This document shows, one piece after another, positions 55,865-64,000 of a stretch of 64,000 bases of DNA (its first letter is position 1; each line of letters starts with the position of its first letter). The position numbers were made by a program, and so were the translations under genes. The notes beneath the pieces were generated by a model. The model made no database searches. It was not told the DNA's origin and saw only the letters and a list, made by a program, of their open reading frames with translations. The stretch is from Pseudomonas sp. Leaf58 (lineage in GTDB: Bacteria; Pseudomonadota; Gammaproteobacteria; Pseudomonadales; Pseudomonadaceae), in assembly GCF_003627215.1 (NCBI RefSeq), contig NZ_CP032678.1:124001-188000 (forward strand). Direction: 5' to 3'.

Positions 55865-57180
55865 ATGAAGAAGATAAAAGGAGTTACACTCCTTGAATTG
55901 ATGCTTGTTGCAGGAATCATTGCCATTGGCACACTGATGTCGCTTTGGAATAAACAGGCTGACCTCGAACAGCAGCAAAGTCTCAGGTCGGGTTGATTTT
56001 GTCGCAGTATAACAACGCTGTGCGGAACTATCTGGCCAAGCATTCGGATACCCCATCTGGAATAAAAATTGGGTCTACATGGTTAAAGAACACAAATTGT
56101 GGCGGCCCATTCGCGCCCAATGCTGAATATCTACAATGTAGTTTCCCCGACGCCTCCACCGCAAGTCCCATTAAATTTGGTCAATTGAGTTTGACTACAG
56201 TGATCCAGGCTACGGGTACCTCCCCGAATCGTAGGGTGTCTGCCACCACCACCACCACACCTTTCAAAATACTCAAGAATCGTGACTTGCAGGTCAGGTC
56301 GGATTTGTCGGGTATTGCAGCCATGACTGCTGCCGCTGGCAGTGGCATTAATTACGATCAGAATGCTGCAGCCACCGCCGTTACTAGTGATGCCAGTTAC
56401 AGCTCGAATCCTATAACGGCCCAGATCACTATGGTGGCCAGCAACAGTGCGGATAACGACATCTGGCTGCGGACTGACGGGGGGAACCAGATGCACGCTC
56501 CTTTGCGCTTCGATAGCGCTATCGATGGAAACCGGGAAATTATTGGCGTGAGCCGAATTCAGAACCTGAGCGCGCAGATCCTTCACCTTGGGTCACCTTC
56601 GGGGGTTGCAGCGGCTTCGGGCGCAGGTCTAATCGTCGATACAGATAGCGAGATCATCGGCAACCTCAGAATTATAAAGGAACTAAAGGTTGACAATGGA
56701 GCTTCGGTAACTGGATCTGTTTCTGCCACGGCCAACGTGGTTGCGCAGCAGAATGTCGTTGCTGGGCAAGCGTCATCGGCACAGATTTTTTATGACGCCA
56801 ACAACAGCAGTTATTACGTTGACCCTGACAAGGTATCAAATCTCAATTCATTGGCGGCAAATTACATTAGCTCAAAAGGACGCTTACGGACAGAAGAGTA
56901 CTTGGAGCTTGGAGGGGTTGCTACTCCAGGTAAAGGTTGCTCGCCGAATGGATTGCTGGGAAGAACTCCAGATGGAAAACCCCTCTCTTGCGAATCTGGA
57001 ACCTGGAGGCGTCTTGAGGGGGGGTTAGATGGGCCATATCAAGTTTCTGGCACCTACCTTGGAAACTGGAAGCTCTGCACTCTAAACTACACGAGTGGTA
57101 ACTCAAAACAGGTATACTACGACGGATCACAATGGATATGGAAAGGCAGCGGTACACAGCTGGTATATTGCTATAAATGA
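55865..57180 (+). pseudogene. PilV-type pilin-adhesin, copy 2, frameshifted
   Basis: ATG 55865 starts a prepilin (MKKIKG cleavage, VTLLELMLVAGIIAIGTLMS) that stops at TGA 55994-55996. The body continues in the next frame to 57180. Alignment with copy 1 (ADLEQQQSLRSG-LILSQYNN against AELEQAQARAVG-LKLSQYNN) shows that one T is missing from GGTTTGATTTTG. After the shift come RSDLSGIAAMTAAAGSGINY, NDIWLRTDGGNQMHAPLRFD, QIFYDANNSSYYVDPDK and C-x-SGTWRRL, then a different C-terminal domain. The gene is inactive unless the indel is a sequencing error or phase-variable. Confidence 0.82.
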
Positions 57181-57436
57181 AGAAGTAGTACGACCAGTGT
57201 CATATTCTAATTCTAAGCGATCGCGTTCATATATTAACCTATTGCCAAATGCACCCTCCCGCTACCAAGTCCTGTAAAAATAAGTTTGGGAGTAAAATAA
57301 ACCGCCTTGTTAAGAGCGTTTTTTACTGGCAGCGAGGCTTAGAGGTCGACGAAAAGCTTGCGGTGGGGCATTAAACGGTTCAACGGATAAAGCCTATCCA
57401 TGGCTCGCTCATGCATAAGGATAGTGCTGTTACCTG

Positions 57437-58585
57437 TTAGAGGCCAAGATCGACGCCTAGCATTGTTTCATGCAATATGGGAATCTCCAAGATGCTGTCC
57501 CGCTCCAACCCATCTATGCTTAACAGTGCTTGCGGATAACCAGGAGGGATTCGGCTCATGGAGCAGACGGAAAGAATCAAGGCGCGAATCTTCTCGTTTT
57601 GCAATTCGTTGCGCTGTGCAATTGCGATCGCCTTGCAGGTCTGAGCTAATGCTTCCATCCAAGGCTTGAAAATGCCGGCCAGATATTTCAGGAAGTCAGT
57701 AAATTGCGCCATATCTATGTGGTTGCTGCACAGGGCATAAACCGCAGCACAGACATTGGTTTCCGTGGTGTATTGAAGCTTTGTCTTGAGGGTTGAAAGC
57801 ATGGGGCGGAAGCCCATTGCCTCAAGATCAATCAGGCTCCATGGCTGAGCGGAATTAAACATCCATGCTGGCGCCATCGCATTTACAACATCGTGTGCTC
57901 CCGCCTGATGCAGTTGCTTCAGGATATTCAGGTTCAGCGATTTTTGTTCTGAATAGGCACTTTCAGAACGCTCACTCACTTGGATAAGCAACGCTTGATT
58001 GTCAGCAAGGATATTTAGAAGTGACGCTGGGATCTTTTTGCCAGATGGGTAATCTCTACCAAACTCGTTGATATATTTTATCAGGGGTGTGGCACTCCCC
58101 TTCGCGATAAACTCCGGTGTGACGGTTGAGAAAAATCTTGTCAGGATTACAGCGAGAGCCTTATGGCTGGCGCGATAACTTAGATCCGAGATAATGTGAA
58201 GCAACGCGTTACATTGGGGATCGTCGTGGTCGACCAGTGCTTCAATCAGCATCAGGTCAATATCAAGCCGTGTGATGGTTTTGTCCAGGCTTCGGATCAC
58301 AGAGGTTGTGGGTGGAAACAAGTTGAGACATAGACGGAAAAGTGGCTCGGAAATCCGTGCTAGTCGGAAGTCCTGAATTACCTGCTCGATCTTGAACGCA
58401 TGCCACATCGTCGATGTCAGGGATGAGGCCAACATGAAGCGACCTGTCTTTGCAGCGTGACAGGTCGCCTTAGAGAACTGGCTCCGGGCTCTCTGAGCCA
58501 TCTCAAAATCATTTTTCTTGAGGGCTTGTTGGAATGAGCACCGAGCATTGGCCACGTCCCGCTCAAGCTCGCTTGATCGAATCAT
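57437..58585 (-). CDS. Helical hypothetical protein, 382 aa, ending DLGL
   Basis: ATG 58585 has GGAG eight bases upstream. Mostly helical with no known motif. Paralogue of the 53703 product over the first 100 residues (shared G-x-x-x-L-x-S-x-L, M-x-x-A-x-x-x-x-Q-x-I and PP positions). The C-terminus MLGVDLGL ends in the same four residues. The gene is isolated between the pilin pseudogene and the second SPFH gene. Confidence 0.75.
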   Translation of the reverse strand: MIRSSELERDVANARCSFQQALKKNDFEMAQRARSQFSKATCHAAKTGRFMLASSLTSTMWHAFKIEQVIQDFRLARISEPLFRLCLNLFPPTTSVIRSLDKTITRLDIDLMLIEALVDHDDPQCNALLHIISDLSYRASHKALAVILTRFFSTVTPEFIAKGSATPLIKYINEFGRDYPSGKKIPASLLNILADNQALLIQVSERSESAYSEQKSLNLNILKQLHQAGAHDVVNAMAPAWMFNSAQPWSLIDLEAMGFRPMLSTLKTKLQYTTETNVCAAVYALCSNHIDMAQFTDFLKYLAGIFKPWMEALAQTCKAIAIAQRNELQNEKIRALILSVCSMSRIPPGYPQALLSIDGLERDSILEIPILHETMLGVDLGL

Positions 58586-58640
58586 CACAGGCACTCCATT
58601 AGTACTAGTAACATTGGCTTTTTGGAATAGTAGTGCAAAA

Positions 58641-58674
58641 CAAAAAGCCCCGGAAGTTCAAGTCTACCAGGGCC
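58641..58674 (-). terminator. Terminator of the second SPFH gene
   Basis: Minus strand GGCCCTGG, 13-base loop, CCGGGGC followed by TTTTTG. Confidence 0.65.
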
Positions 58675-58691
58675 TAGTGGACTTGACGCAA

Positions 58692-59624
58692 TTAGCTGAG
58701 AGGCAAGGTCACCTGGGCGCCACGCTCACTGACCATTACAGTGAGCAGGTTGGCCGCCAGCTCAGCCTTGGTCTTTTCATCCATCCTGATCGATTCTTGA
58801 CCGTTTGTAATGGATTCCATGGACTTGATGGCATCTTTAACCACGGTGACAGTGGATGCCACCAGGATCTTTCGTGAATCCATCAGGGCGCTGGCCTGCT
58901 GGCGCTGCAGCATCACGCCGGCGATTTCCGGTGCATAGGACAGATTGGTGAAGTTGGCGTCGAGCACTTCCATCCCGATGTTGCTGACGATCAGCTGGAT
59001 TTCTTCTTTGAAGCGAGCAGAGATCTCTTCCGAATCATCCCGCAGGCAGACGTTACCCTTTTCATTCGCGTCATGACTGCCACTGATGTCGTAGGCATAC
59101 AGGGAGACAGTTTTGCGCAGTACACGGTCGATTGCGTTCATGACCAGAGCTTCGGTGTCATCCGCATTGAACGTGTAAGCCTCAGGGTCAACAACCTGGG
59201 TGCTGACCACGGCTGCCGCCATGATGGGGGAGCCTGTCTTGTCATTGACTTTGATCTGCTCAGACTCAAAGTTTTCGATCTTCAAGCTAACCTTGCGGGT
59301 ACTGGCTAGCGGGTTGATCCAGAAGAACCCATTATCCATCATGACTCCCGAGAATTTGCCGAAAAATAGCAGCACTCTGGCTTCTTTAGGTTCAATAATC
59401 GCAAAACCCATGGTCATGAAGATGTTGAACAAAACCAATGGAATGATCAGCCAGTCGAAGATGTCGCCATTGAGGATTCTCGTCGAATTGCCATAGCTGG
59501 CCGGTTGAGTGATGACATGTGGGAGCCAGCATGCCATCGCGAGGCCGGCAAGGATGATCAGGATGGCAACCGCACCGGGCAAAATGGTCACCTGCGGTTT
59601 TTGAATGGACTGGCTGATGGACAT
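58692..59624 (-). CDS. SPFH/band-7 (slipin-like) membrane protein, copy 2
   Basis: ATG 59624 (MSISQSIQKPQ) has AAGGA eight bases upstream; the open frame upstream to 59975 is not used. Two N-terminal membrane segments (ILPGAVAILIILAGLAMACW; FDWLIIPLVLFNIFMTMGFA) precede an SPFH domain with IIEPKEARVLLFFGKFSGV, NGFFWINPLASTRKVSLKIE, and a helical tail with LQRQQASALMDSRKILVAS. SPFH proteins build oligomeric membrane platforms. It is more slipin-like than the 50220 protein. Confidence 0.82.
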   Translation of the reverse strand: MSISQSIQKPQVTILPGAVAILIILAGLAMACWLPHVITQPASYGNSTRILNGDIFDWLIIPLVLFNIFMTMGFAIIEPKEARVLLFFGKFSGVMMDNGFFWINPLASTRKVSLKIENFESEQIKVNDKTGSPIMAAAVVSTQVVDPEAYTFNADDTEALVMNAIDRVLRKTVSLYAYDISGSHDANEKGNVCLRDDSEEISARFKEEIQLIVSNIGMEVLDANFTNLSYAPEIAGVMLQRQQASALMDSRKILVASTVTVVKDAIKSMESITNGQESIRMDEKTKAELAANLLTVMVSERGAQVTLPLS

Positions 59625-59884
59625 GGACAAGATCCTTGGCTGGGTAAGTATCGACGTGCATTTAATCATATATTGATTGAGGGTCAAGCGGATTTTGTCA
59701 GTGAATCCCCCTGGATTTTCAGGATGCCCCACACAGCAGCGACCAAAAGCTTTTTGGCTGCAAAAAACCGTGGGAGAGGCTGCCCGCTGGTGTTTCATGC
59801 CTGCAGACGACGGGCCAATAATATTTGATAGCCTGGCTTCGGCGGCATCATAATGAGGAAAACGAACACGCAGGATAAGCGGGC

Positions 59885-61069
59885 ATGACCACCCTTGAAA
59901 ACAAATCCGAACTGCAGCTGCTGATCCAGAATCCGGGCTTTCAGGCACTGCTTGAAATCGACTCATCAGAAGCATTTCTGCAGCGAGCGCTTGAACATCC
60001 CAATCAACAGTTTGAGTACTATGCGGGCAAATGGGATGAGGAGGGGGCGGGCGTAAAGCTGTTCCAAACCCCCATGCGTGGCAACAATTGCGGGGCCGCC
60101 TATGGCACCTGGTTGAATGTCGCCAAGCTGTATGGGAGCCCTGATTTACCGTATCGGGTTCAGGCGGCGGAGTACGTCCCGTGGGGTGTTGAGGTTGATC
60201 TGGAGAACATCGGGGATTTCAAGACCCTGGGTGAGGCTCTGGATTGTGCCTTTGCGGTGCACGAACATGGCAGCATTGAGCTGGATGTCAGAGGCTTCGA
60301 CGCCGAAGGCCGGTATGGTAAGGGCGACCCGAGGATCGACCTGGCCGCTGGTGATACCCTGAGTGTTGAGGCACTGGCGGTCAACGCCATGCTGGAAAGC
60401 CTAGCCGAACGGCGCCAGGAGCACTTGGCAATCGAACGTGAGAAAGCTCAAGTCCGACAAATGCGCTATGACGTGCCGGTTGATTTGAACCATGCGCCGG
60501 CCCTGCTCGGGCTTATCAAAGAGAGGCTGAAGCAGGCTGACCTTGAGGAAGCCTGTTCAACGCATATCGAGCTGGCTGCTTCGATCAACAAGCACCTGTT
60601 CGCCGATCAGGGTCACCTGTTCACCTGCTACAACAATGATTTGAGACAGCACCAGGTCGAGCCTGATGGCTCCACATTTGTGGCGATCGAGGTAGGCCAG
60701 GATCTGCGTTACTACAACGTCGATGGCATGTTTGAGACTTGGGAGAAAGCTGAAGCCTCACTGGTTGCGCATCTGACCGAGATCTACAAACCGCAATTCC
60801 AAGATCTGGGGGATGGCGGGCCAAAATTGTCCTTTTGCCACCTGGAAATTTATGGGGCTGACGGGGAGGATCATGAAGTTTATCTCGATGACAACACCCT
60901 TCAGCCGATCACGGATGTGCCCGCGTTACCCGAAGTCGATGACCTGGATCCGGAGGTGCCGGAGGAAGTCGTTGCCGACCGCATCGTAAAGGCCGTCGCT
61001 CATGAATACAAAATCGCCAGGGAGAAGCGTCTACAACAGGCCTTGCGCGACGAAGGTCTGTCGCTCTAA
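59885..61069 (+). CDS. Acidic hypothetical protein, 394 aa
   Basis: AGGA precedes ATG 59885 at about 10 bases. A soluble, strongly acidic protein (VDDLDPEVPEEVVADRIVKA), with a helical middle (ERRQEHLAIEREKAQVRQMR) and repeated aromatic strands (YYAGKWDEEGAGVKLFQTPM; LRYYNVDGMFETWEKAEASL). No domain recognised. Monocistronic and convergent with the secreted NEIR-type gene 61123. Confidence 0.7.
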   Translation: MTTLENKSELQLLIQNPGFQALLEIDSSEAFLQRALEHPNQQFEYYAGKWDEEGAGVKLFQTPMRGNNCGAAYGTWLNVAKLYGSPDLPYRVQAAEYVPWGVEVDLENIGDFKTLGEALDCAFAVHEHGSIELDVRGFDAEGRYGKGDPRIDLAAGDTLSVEALAVNAMLESLAERRQEHLAIEREKAQVRQMRYDVPVDLNHAPALLGLIKERLKQADLEEACSTHIELAASINKHLFADQGHLFTCYNNDLRQHQVEPDGSTFVAIEVGQDLRYYNVDGMFETWEKAEASLVAHLTEIYKPQFQDLGDGGPKLSFCHLEIYGADGEDHEVYLDDNTLQPITDVPALPEVDDLDPEVPEEVVADRIVKAVAHEYKIAREKRLQQALRDEGLSL

Positions 61070-61095
61070 TCCAGCTTGCTCAGTCGTAAGGCATG

Positions 61096-61117
61096 AGCGG
61101 CGCCAGCCTGGCGCCGC
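61096..61117. repeat. Inverted repeat between convergent genes
   Basis: GCGGCGCCAG CC TGGCGCCGC. No U-run follows on either strand. A related GGCGCCAGCCTG sequence lies after the paralogous secreted gene at 32602. Confidence 0.5.
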
Positions 61118-61122
61118 CTACC

Positions 61123-61926
61123 TCAGTTTTCCTTTGGGTTGTAGACCCTGAAGCCAGTGACCGCACCCAGGTCGACCTTCAAGATCGAAAAAACGTTCTG
61201 CAGGGGTGCCTGCATGCCGTAATCGCTCAAGTTAGTTTGATACTCGTTGCCAGAAGCGCCACCAGACGCCGAAAGAGTATAAGTTCCCAGTACATTCCCT
61301 GAAGGCCCAAGGAGATCAATATGCGAATACCGCCTACTCCATCCCAATGCGAGTTGATAGTCTGAGGTGGCGGTAACATTAAGTGTTGCCACCAATTTTC
61401 CAGGTTGCCATGAGTATTGTTCGAACGAAACCCCTGCGGCTTTTAAGCCAGGAATGGCAATGGTGGCGACGGTACCGACCCAGCCTTGCCTGGCTCCCCA
61501 GTAGTATACTCCATACCAATCTAGGTACTTGGCAACCATTTTGCCAGTGAAGTCACCGTACACGGTGCGGGTTTTGTAAAATGGGTTGGAGACTTGGAAT
61601 TCGTCGTAAGGTGGTGCGGTTTCCCGCAAAATGCCGGTCTTGGTGCTTCTTTCCAGAGGCCTGACCTCTCGGGCTTGCGTGACGCCACAGGTGCCGGTCT
61701 GATTGACCTGTGCTGTGTACGCTACCGATGAGCTTGGCGGATCCCAGGAGCATCCGGTGCGGACATCCCTCCATGACCCTCGCATCGTGGCATCAATCCA
61801 GCGTTCAGGCGCAGCCTCGGGAATAGGGGCGGTTATGCGAATTTCGTTGCTCGCCTGGATCGAAAATGGAGCGAAAGTCAGCAAACCGAAGGCCAGTGAC
61901 ACGAAAAGTGAAGATTTTTTGTTCAC
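61123..61926 (-). CDS. Secreted NEIR-type protein, copy 2
   Basis: GTG start at 61926 with GGGGTG four bases upstream. Signal peptide (NKKSSLFVSLAFGLLTFAPF, cut near IQA-SNEIRI). The mature N-terminus NEIRITAPI and the Cys/Trp region (GCSWDPPSSSVAYTAQVNQ, GTCGVTQAREVRPLE) align with the 31757 protein. The C-terminal half has beta-strands with Trp/Tyr (YSWQPGKLVATLNVTATSDY) and is different in the other copy. Possibly a secreted receptor-binding or pilus-associated factor; inference. Confidence 0.7.
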   Translation of the reverse strand: MNKKSSLFVSLAFGLLTFAPFSIQASNEIRITAPIPEAAPERWIDATMRGSWRDVRTGCSWDPPSSSVAYTAQVNQTGTCGVTQAREVRPLERSTKTGILRETAPPYDEFQVSNPFYKTRTVYGDFTGKMVAKYLDWYGVYYWGARQGWVGTVATIAIPGLKAAGVSFEQYSWQPGKLVATLNVTATSDYQLALGWSRRYSHIDLLGPSGNVLGTYTLSASGGASGNEYQTNLSDYGMQAPLQNVFSILKVDLGAVTGFRVYNPKEN

Positions 61927-62191
61927 AACTCACCCCGTGGTTTATGCGTTTCATCTCCATGTTAATTTACTATGCCGATCTAAATAAAGTCTCTGACGGG
62001 CTCAATTAACGAGTTAAGAGTTTTGGCCTAGAATCATTAGAAATATTGGAGCCCACTTATGGTTATAACAAGCCTCATTGAATTGTAATGTTAACTTCAT
62101 TGGCACTGGTCGGGGAGGTGTGAAGCGGTTTGCCCGAGTGGGCTTTGGGTTGGTACAATGGCTTTAAGAACAATCTTCAGGAAAGAACTCC

Positions 62192-62710
62192 ATGAGCCGC
62201 AGCCCAGACGACATTCCAGGCCTGATTCAAGAGGCCATCACTCAAAACATCGAGAAATATGGGCTGCATGTGCAGTACGTGTTTGCCTCTGAGGATACTC
62301 CGTCCTTCATCTATACGATCGGCATGACCGACATCGGTGCGCCCGAGCTGTTGGTGTTTAGCCTACCACCGCAGGATTTGTACGAGGCTATCAGTCAGCT
62401 GTACCACGAAATGAGGATGGGGCAACGCCCGAAGGATTCCGACAGAATCACTGATCTGTGGTCTGTGCCGATGATTCTGGAAAGCGTCGACCGCGAGGAT
62501 GCGGCTCAGTATACCCTCCAGGCCGAGGCGTACTACCGTGGAAAAGGGGTGAAGCCTGTCTACAAGCAGATGGTGTGGCCGGACACCCATGGCAAATACC
62601 CGCACCAGTATGGCTTTGACAAGACGCTCAGGGCGTCTCAACCCTACCTCGGCAAGCGCCACCCCCGTCTGGATGATGACTGTGGGGTGGAGTATTTCTC
62701 CCACCACTGA
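62192..62710 (+). CDS. DUF4262 protein, 172 aa
   Basis: The DUF4262 features are visible: HVQYVFASEDTPSFIYTIGM (Y-T-I-G), PELLVFSLPP, and near the end VYKQMVWPDTHGKYPHQYGF. Members are small soluble proteins of unknown biochemical function found in many bacteria. AGGAAAG lies eight bases before ATG 62192. The 265 bases before it show no gene. Confidence 0.85.
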   Translation: MSRSPDDIPGLIQEAITQNIEKYGLHVQYVFASEDTPSFIYTIGMTDIGAPELLVFSLPPQDLYEAISQLYHEMRMGQRPKDSDRITDLWSVPMILESVDREDAAQYTLQAEAYYRGKGVKPVYKQMVWPDTHGKYPHQYGFDKTLRASQPYLGKRHPRLDDDCGVEYFSHH

Positions 62711-62740
62711 TTGCATCGTTCCGTTCGAGTTATGTGTAAA

Positions 62741-62768
62741 TTGACTAGAATTGATCTTTGTTTATAAT
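62741..62768 (+). promoter_or_regulatory. Strong promoter of the ketoacyl-synthase gene
   Basis: TTGACT and TATAAT (consensus -10) with a 16-base spacer, 46 bases before ATG 62814. Confidence 0.7.
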
Positions 62769-62813
62769 CCGGTCATCTGGGGCAACGGCCCCACTTGACC
62801 TGGATAATGCCCC

Positions 62814-63854
62814 ATGAAACTGATTGCCAGCGCAATCGAGCTGCCGCGCCGTTGCGTCACCTCCGCCGAACTGGACACCCTGTCCGGACTTCCCCAAGGC
62901 CAGACAGAAACCAGCTTCCTGATCAAACGGCGCTACTATGCCGACCCTCAAGGCGGTGAGACTGCCGATTACCTGGGCGCCAGCGCACTCAAGCAAGCGC
63001 TGGCTGAAGGGGGGCTGTCAATTGAGGACGTGGACTGTCTGATTGCTGCCTGCGCCACCTCAGCCCAGGCCATCCCGTACAACGCTGCCAGCATCTATCG
63101 GCACATGGGCTCCGATCGGCGCATCCATACCTTTGATGTCGGCATGACCTGCCTGTCCTTCCTGCAGGCCCTGGACGTGGCCAACCTGTACCTGAGCAGC
63201 GGGCGGTACCGCCGCGTGGCCATTGTCAGCGCTGATCTGGCCTCGGTGGGACTCAATCACGCACATCCCGAAGCATCAGCGATCTTCGGCGATGGTGCGG
63301 TGGCCTACATTTTCGAGGCGGTGAGCGTCTTGAGCTGGGGTCGCAGCCGCGAAGACGCAGACAAGCTGGTGTTTGGTGTCAAAAGCATCTGCTTTGAAAC
63401 TGTTCATCAGGCCTATGATTTCTGTGAGATCCGGGCGGGCGGCAGTAGCCGGCACATCAGTCAAGTGCAGGACGCTGAGGCGCTTGAGCAGTTCCGCCTG
63501 GATAACGCATTCAAAATGGACGGCAAGCGCCTGTACCGCCACGTTCTCAAGGATTTCAGACCTTACGTTGACCGGCACCTGACGCAGCTGGAGATGACTT
63601 TGGACGACGTCAGCCTGGTGATTCCGCATCAAGCCAGTGGTCATGGCCTCATGCACGTCCAGCGCTTGCTGGAGGTTGAGGATGAGCGCTTCTTCAATGT
63701 CTTCAGCCAGTATGGTAATCAGGTGGCGGCGTCCATTCCCTGTGCGCTGCACCTGGCCAGGGTCGCGGGGCGCTACAAGGCGGGTGACACCTTGCTGCTC
63801 CTAGGAACCTCTGCCGGGATGTCGTATGGCAGTGTGGTGGTGGAAATACGATGA
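62814..63854 (+). CDS. Beta-ketoacyl-ACP synthase III-like enzyme
   Basis: A 346-residue thiolase-fold enzyme with the KAS III catalytic triad: C113 in VGMTCLSFLQ, H272 in VIPHQASGHG, N302 in YGNQVAASIP. FabH condenses acetyl-CoA with malonyl-ACP to start fatty acid synthesis; FabH-like paralogues prime secondary metabolites or special acyl chains. The length (E. coli FabH is 317) and inserts near 170-235 suggest a specialised paralogue. The next gene overlaps its stop (ATGA), so the pair is likely a pathway unit continuing past the window. Confidence 0.88.
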   Translation: MKLIASAIELPRRCVTSAELDTLSGLPQGQTETSFLIKRRYYADPQGGETADYLGASALKQALAEGGLSIEDVDCLIAACATSAQAIPYNAASIYRHMGSDRRIHTFDVGMTCLSFLQALDVANLYLSSGRYRRVAIVSADLASVGLNHAHPEASAIFGDGAVAYIFEAVSVLSWGRSREDADKLVFGVKSICFETVHQAYDFCEIRAGGSSRHISQVQDAEALEQFRLDNAFKMDGKRLYRHVLKDFRPYVDRHLTQLEMTLDDVSLVIPHQASGHGLMHVQRLLEVEDERFFNVFSQYGNQVAASIPCALHLARVAGRYKAGDTLLLLGTSAGMSYGSVVVEIR

Positions 63855-64000
63855 CCTTCCAAAGATTCGAATTGGTCTTCGGGTGTCGTGCGCTGATGAT
63901 TGGCTGCAAGGCTTTTTTACGGGGTGATTTGCTGGATAAGCCCACACACCCGCTGAAACGCATCATTTTTGGCATGTGGTTCTGCGTTAATGCGCTCGCC
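63851..64000 (+). CDS. Partial protein coupled to the ketoacyl synthase, runs off the window
   Basis: ATG 63851 overlaps the KAS III stop (ATGA) and 50 codons are open to the edge (MTFQRFELVFGCRALMIGCK, then KPTHPLKRIIFGMWFCVNAL). The part seen is basic and partly hydrophobic. Its coupling suggests it acts with the synthase, but family cannot be told from this fragment. Confidence 0.6.
   Translation, partial: MTFQRFELVFGCRALMIGCKAFLRGDLLDKPTHPLKRIIFGMWFCVNALA

Overview
The window reads as a stretch of accessory replicon, most likely a large plasmid (or chromid) of a Pseudomonas. The grounds are: an MvaT/MvaU-type silencer (15098-15466), which is a Pseudomonas-type H-NS replacement; GC-rich genes separated by AT-rich intergenic DNA; many short unrecognised genes in small operons; and the mix of cargo (ribonucleotide reductase small subunit, two SSBs, a ParB-like protein, RNA-repair enzymes, prepilin peptidase and pilin-adhesins). 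No replication, partition ATPase, relaxase or conjugation core gene is visible here, so the plasmid assignment is inference.

Layout. 1-8.7 kb: nrdB, an AbiE-type toxin/antitoxin pair, an ArfA-like ribosome-rescue protein, small envelope proteins, the RNA ligase rtcB and a methyltransferase-like protein. 8.7-21 kb: an unknown 386-aa protein, a lipoprotein lytic transglycosylase, then a set of genes (ssb, a second SSB-like gene, a zinc-ribbon protein, a ParB-like protein, and a probable small RNA) sharing one promoter design (TTGACG, an internal GTATAG, TATACT) and, for four of them, one leader/ribosome-binding element (CACAACGCGAG). The MvaT-like gene, several very small membrane proteins and a tRNA-Arg(TCT) lie among them. 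21-32 kb: an HDOD signalling protein on the minus strand, then a three-gene unit: MoxR-type AAA+ ATPase, HExxH metallopeptidase-like protein, and a VWA protein with a 22-copy PGQGQ minisatellite. A multipass membrane protein and a 706-aa unknown follow.

32-46 kb: secreted and lipoproteins, a type IV pilin-like adhesin (PilV type), a Lar-like zinc protein broken by a homopolymer frameshift, a DUF805 protein, the tRNA 2'-phosphotransferase kptA, an IS200/IS605-type tnpB with an in-frame amber codon, and a minus-strand operon of small unknowns. 46-64 kb: further unknowns, two SPFH/band-7 membrane proteins, a prepilin peptidase followed by a second, frameshifted pilin-adhesin, a second copy of the secreted NEIR-type protein, a DUF4262 protein, and a ketoacyl-ACP-synthase-III-like enzyme whose partner gene runs off the window.

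Themes. Nucleotide and ssDNA handling (NrdB, two SSBs, ParB-like) together with RNA repair and ribosome rescue (RtcB, KptA, ArfA-like, tRNA-Arg) suggest the element supplies its own replication and translation support. The pilin-adhesins, prepilin peptidase, lytic transglycosylase and secreted proteins point to a surface structure. Four large unknown proteins scattered across 25 kb end in the same tetrapeptide DLGL. No CRISPR array, prophage module or integron was found.
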